From Paenibacillus sp. (GTDB lineage: Bacteria; Bacillota; Bacilli; Paenibacillales; NBRC-103111), in the NCBI GenBank assembly GCA_031180825.1, contig JAPSLM010000002.1, positions 248,001-312,000 on the forward strand: a DNA stretch of 64,000 bases, given 5' to 3'. This document shows positions 63,770 through 64,000 of this stretch, piece after piece. The notes beneath the pieces are model-generated. The model saw nothing but the letters and a program-made list of their open reading frames with translations, was not told the DNA's origin and ran no database searches. Both the position numbers and the translations under genes were made by a program. Numbering within the stretch: the stretch's first letter is position 1; each line of letters opens with the position of its first letter.

Positions 63770-64000
63770 GTGGAATTGCGTGCTGCTTGCCGGATCGCAT
63801 GGAATGAGTTAAAACATAGATATATTGCGCTGCTGGCCAACGTTCTGTTCTCGGCCTTGATCGGGTTCGTTCTGGCGCACGATATGGTGCGCGTGCTGGG
63901 GGGAGACGAGCGCGGCAGCATGCAGCCTGGCGTTTCTTTTCCCGTGGATTTATGGCTGATTGCCGTCGTTCCTGCGCTCGGCGTGCTCGCCTTCTCCAGA
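63770..64000 (+). CDS. membrane protein, N-terminal part (runs off window)
   Basis: A GTG start directly after the previous stop, behind GGAG, opens a frame to the window end (77 residues). It begins MELRAACRIAWNELKHRYIA, then a hydrophobic helix (LLANVLFSALIGFVLA) and, after a polar loop, a second helix. This looks like the start of an ABC-2-type permease, but the visible part is too short to be sure. Confidence 0.5.
   Translation, partial: MELRAACRIAWNELKHRYIALLANVLFSALIGFVLAHDMVRVLGGDERGSMQPGVSFPVDLWLIAVVPALGVLAFSR

Overview
The window looks like chromosome of a Paenibacillus-type Firmicute (Paenibacillaceae). Evidence: AGGAGG ribosome binding sites, sigma-A type promoters, a c-di-AMP riboswitch on a ktr operon, tandem glycine riboswitches, a three-gene succinate dehydrogenase, an agr-like peptide locus with free-standing LytTR proteins, and an unsaturated glucuronyl hydrolase of the Bacillus sp. 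GL1 type. Assignments rest on reading the sequence and on family knowledge; no database search was run.

Layout. 1-4.2 kb: end of a membrane-anchored protein, then a riboswitch-controlled potassium operon (ktrB, ktrA, antiporter). 4.2-8.6 kb: LysR regulator divergent from sdhCAB. 8.7-10.9 kb: agr-like quorum-sensing locus with a kinase-less receptor-like protein, AgrB, a 43-residue AgrD and two LytTR proteins. 11-14.4 kb: LacI regulator, glucuronyl hydrolase, cation efflux protein. 14.6-17.5 kb: decayed integrative element (broken integrase, Xre repressor, small membrane proteins, broken ribbon-helix-helix gene). 17.6-24.1 kb: ECF sigma/anti-sigma pair, then CstA-YbdD with its LytS/LytR-type sensor pair.

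24.4-52.1 kb: a complete butirosin-type 2-deoxystreptamine aminoglycoside cluster. The plus-strand genes follow the order S-N-M-L-A-B-C-D-E-F-G-H-I-J-K-O-(ACP-like)-Q, then two ABC exporter subunits. Three minus-strand genes follow: an old-yellow-enzyme flavoprotein, a nucleotidyltransferase and a BtrP-like phosphatase. Together they predict 2-deoxy-scyllo-inosose (BtrC), 2-deoxystreptamine (BtrS, BtrN), paromamine (BtrM, BtrD), neamine (BtrQ, BtrB), ribostamycin (BtrL, BtrP), and attachment of the 4-amino-2-hydroxybutyryl side chain built on carrier protein BtrI (BtrJ, K, O, H, G). Least explained are a 1224-residue PEP-synthase-like protein, a carrier-protein homologue without its serine, and a leader peptide/hairpin before the exporter.

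52.2-54.1 kb: gene debris. 54.1-61.2 kb: glycine catabolism, with gcvT-gcvPA-gcvPB and gcvH-sdaAB-sdaAA divergent, each behind its own tandem glycine riboswitch; this couples glycine cleavage to serine deamination to pyruvate. 61.2-64 kb: amino acid:cation symporter, a small membrane exporter family protein, and the start of another membrane protein.
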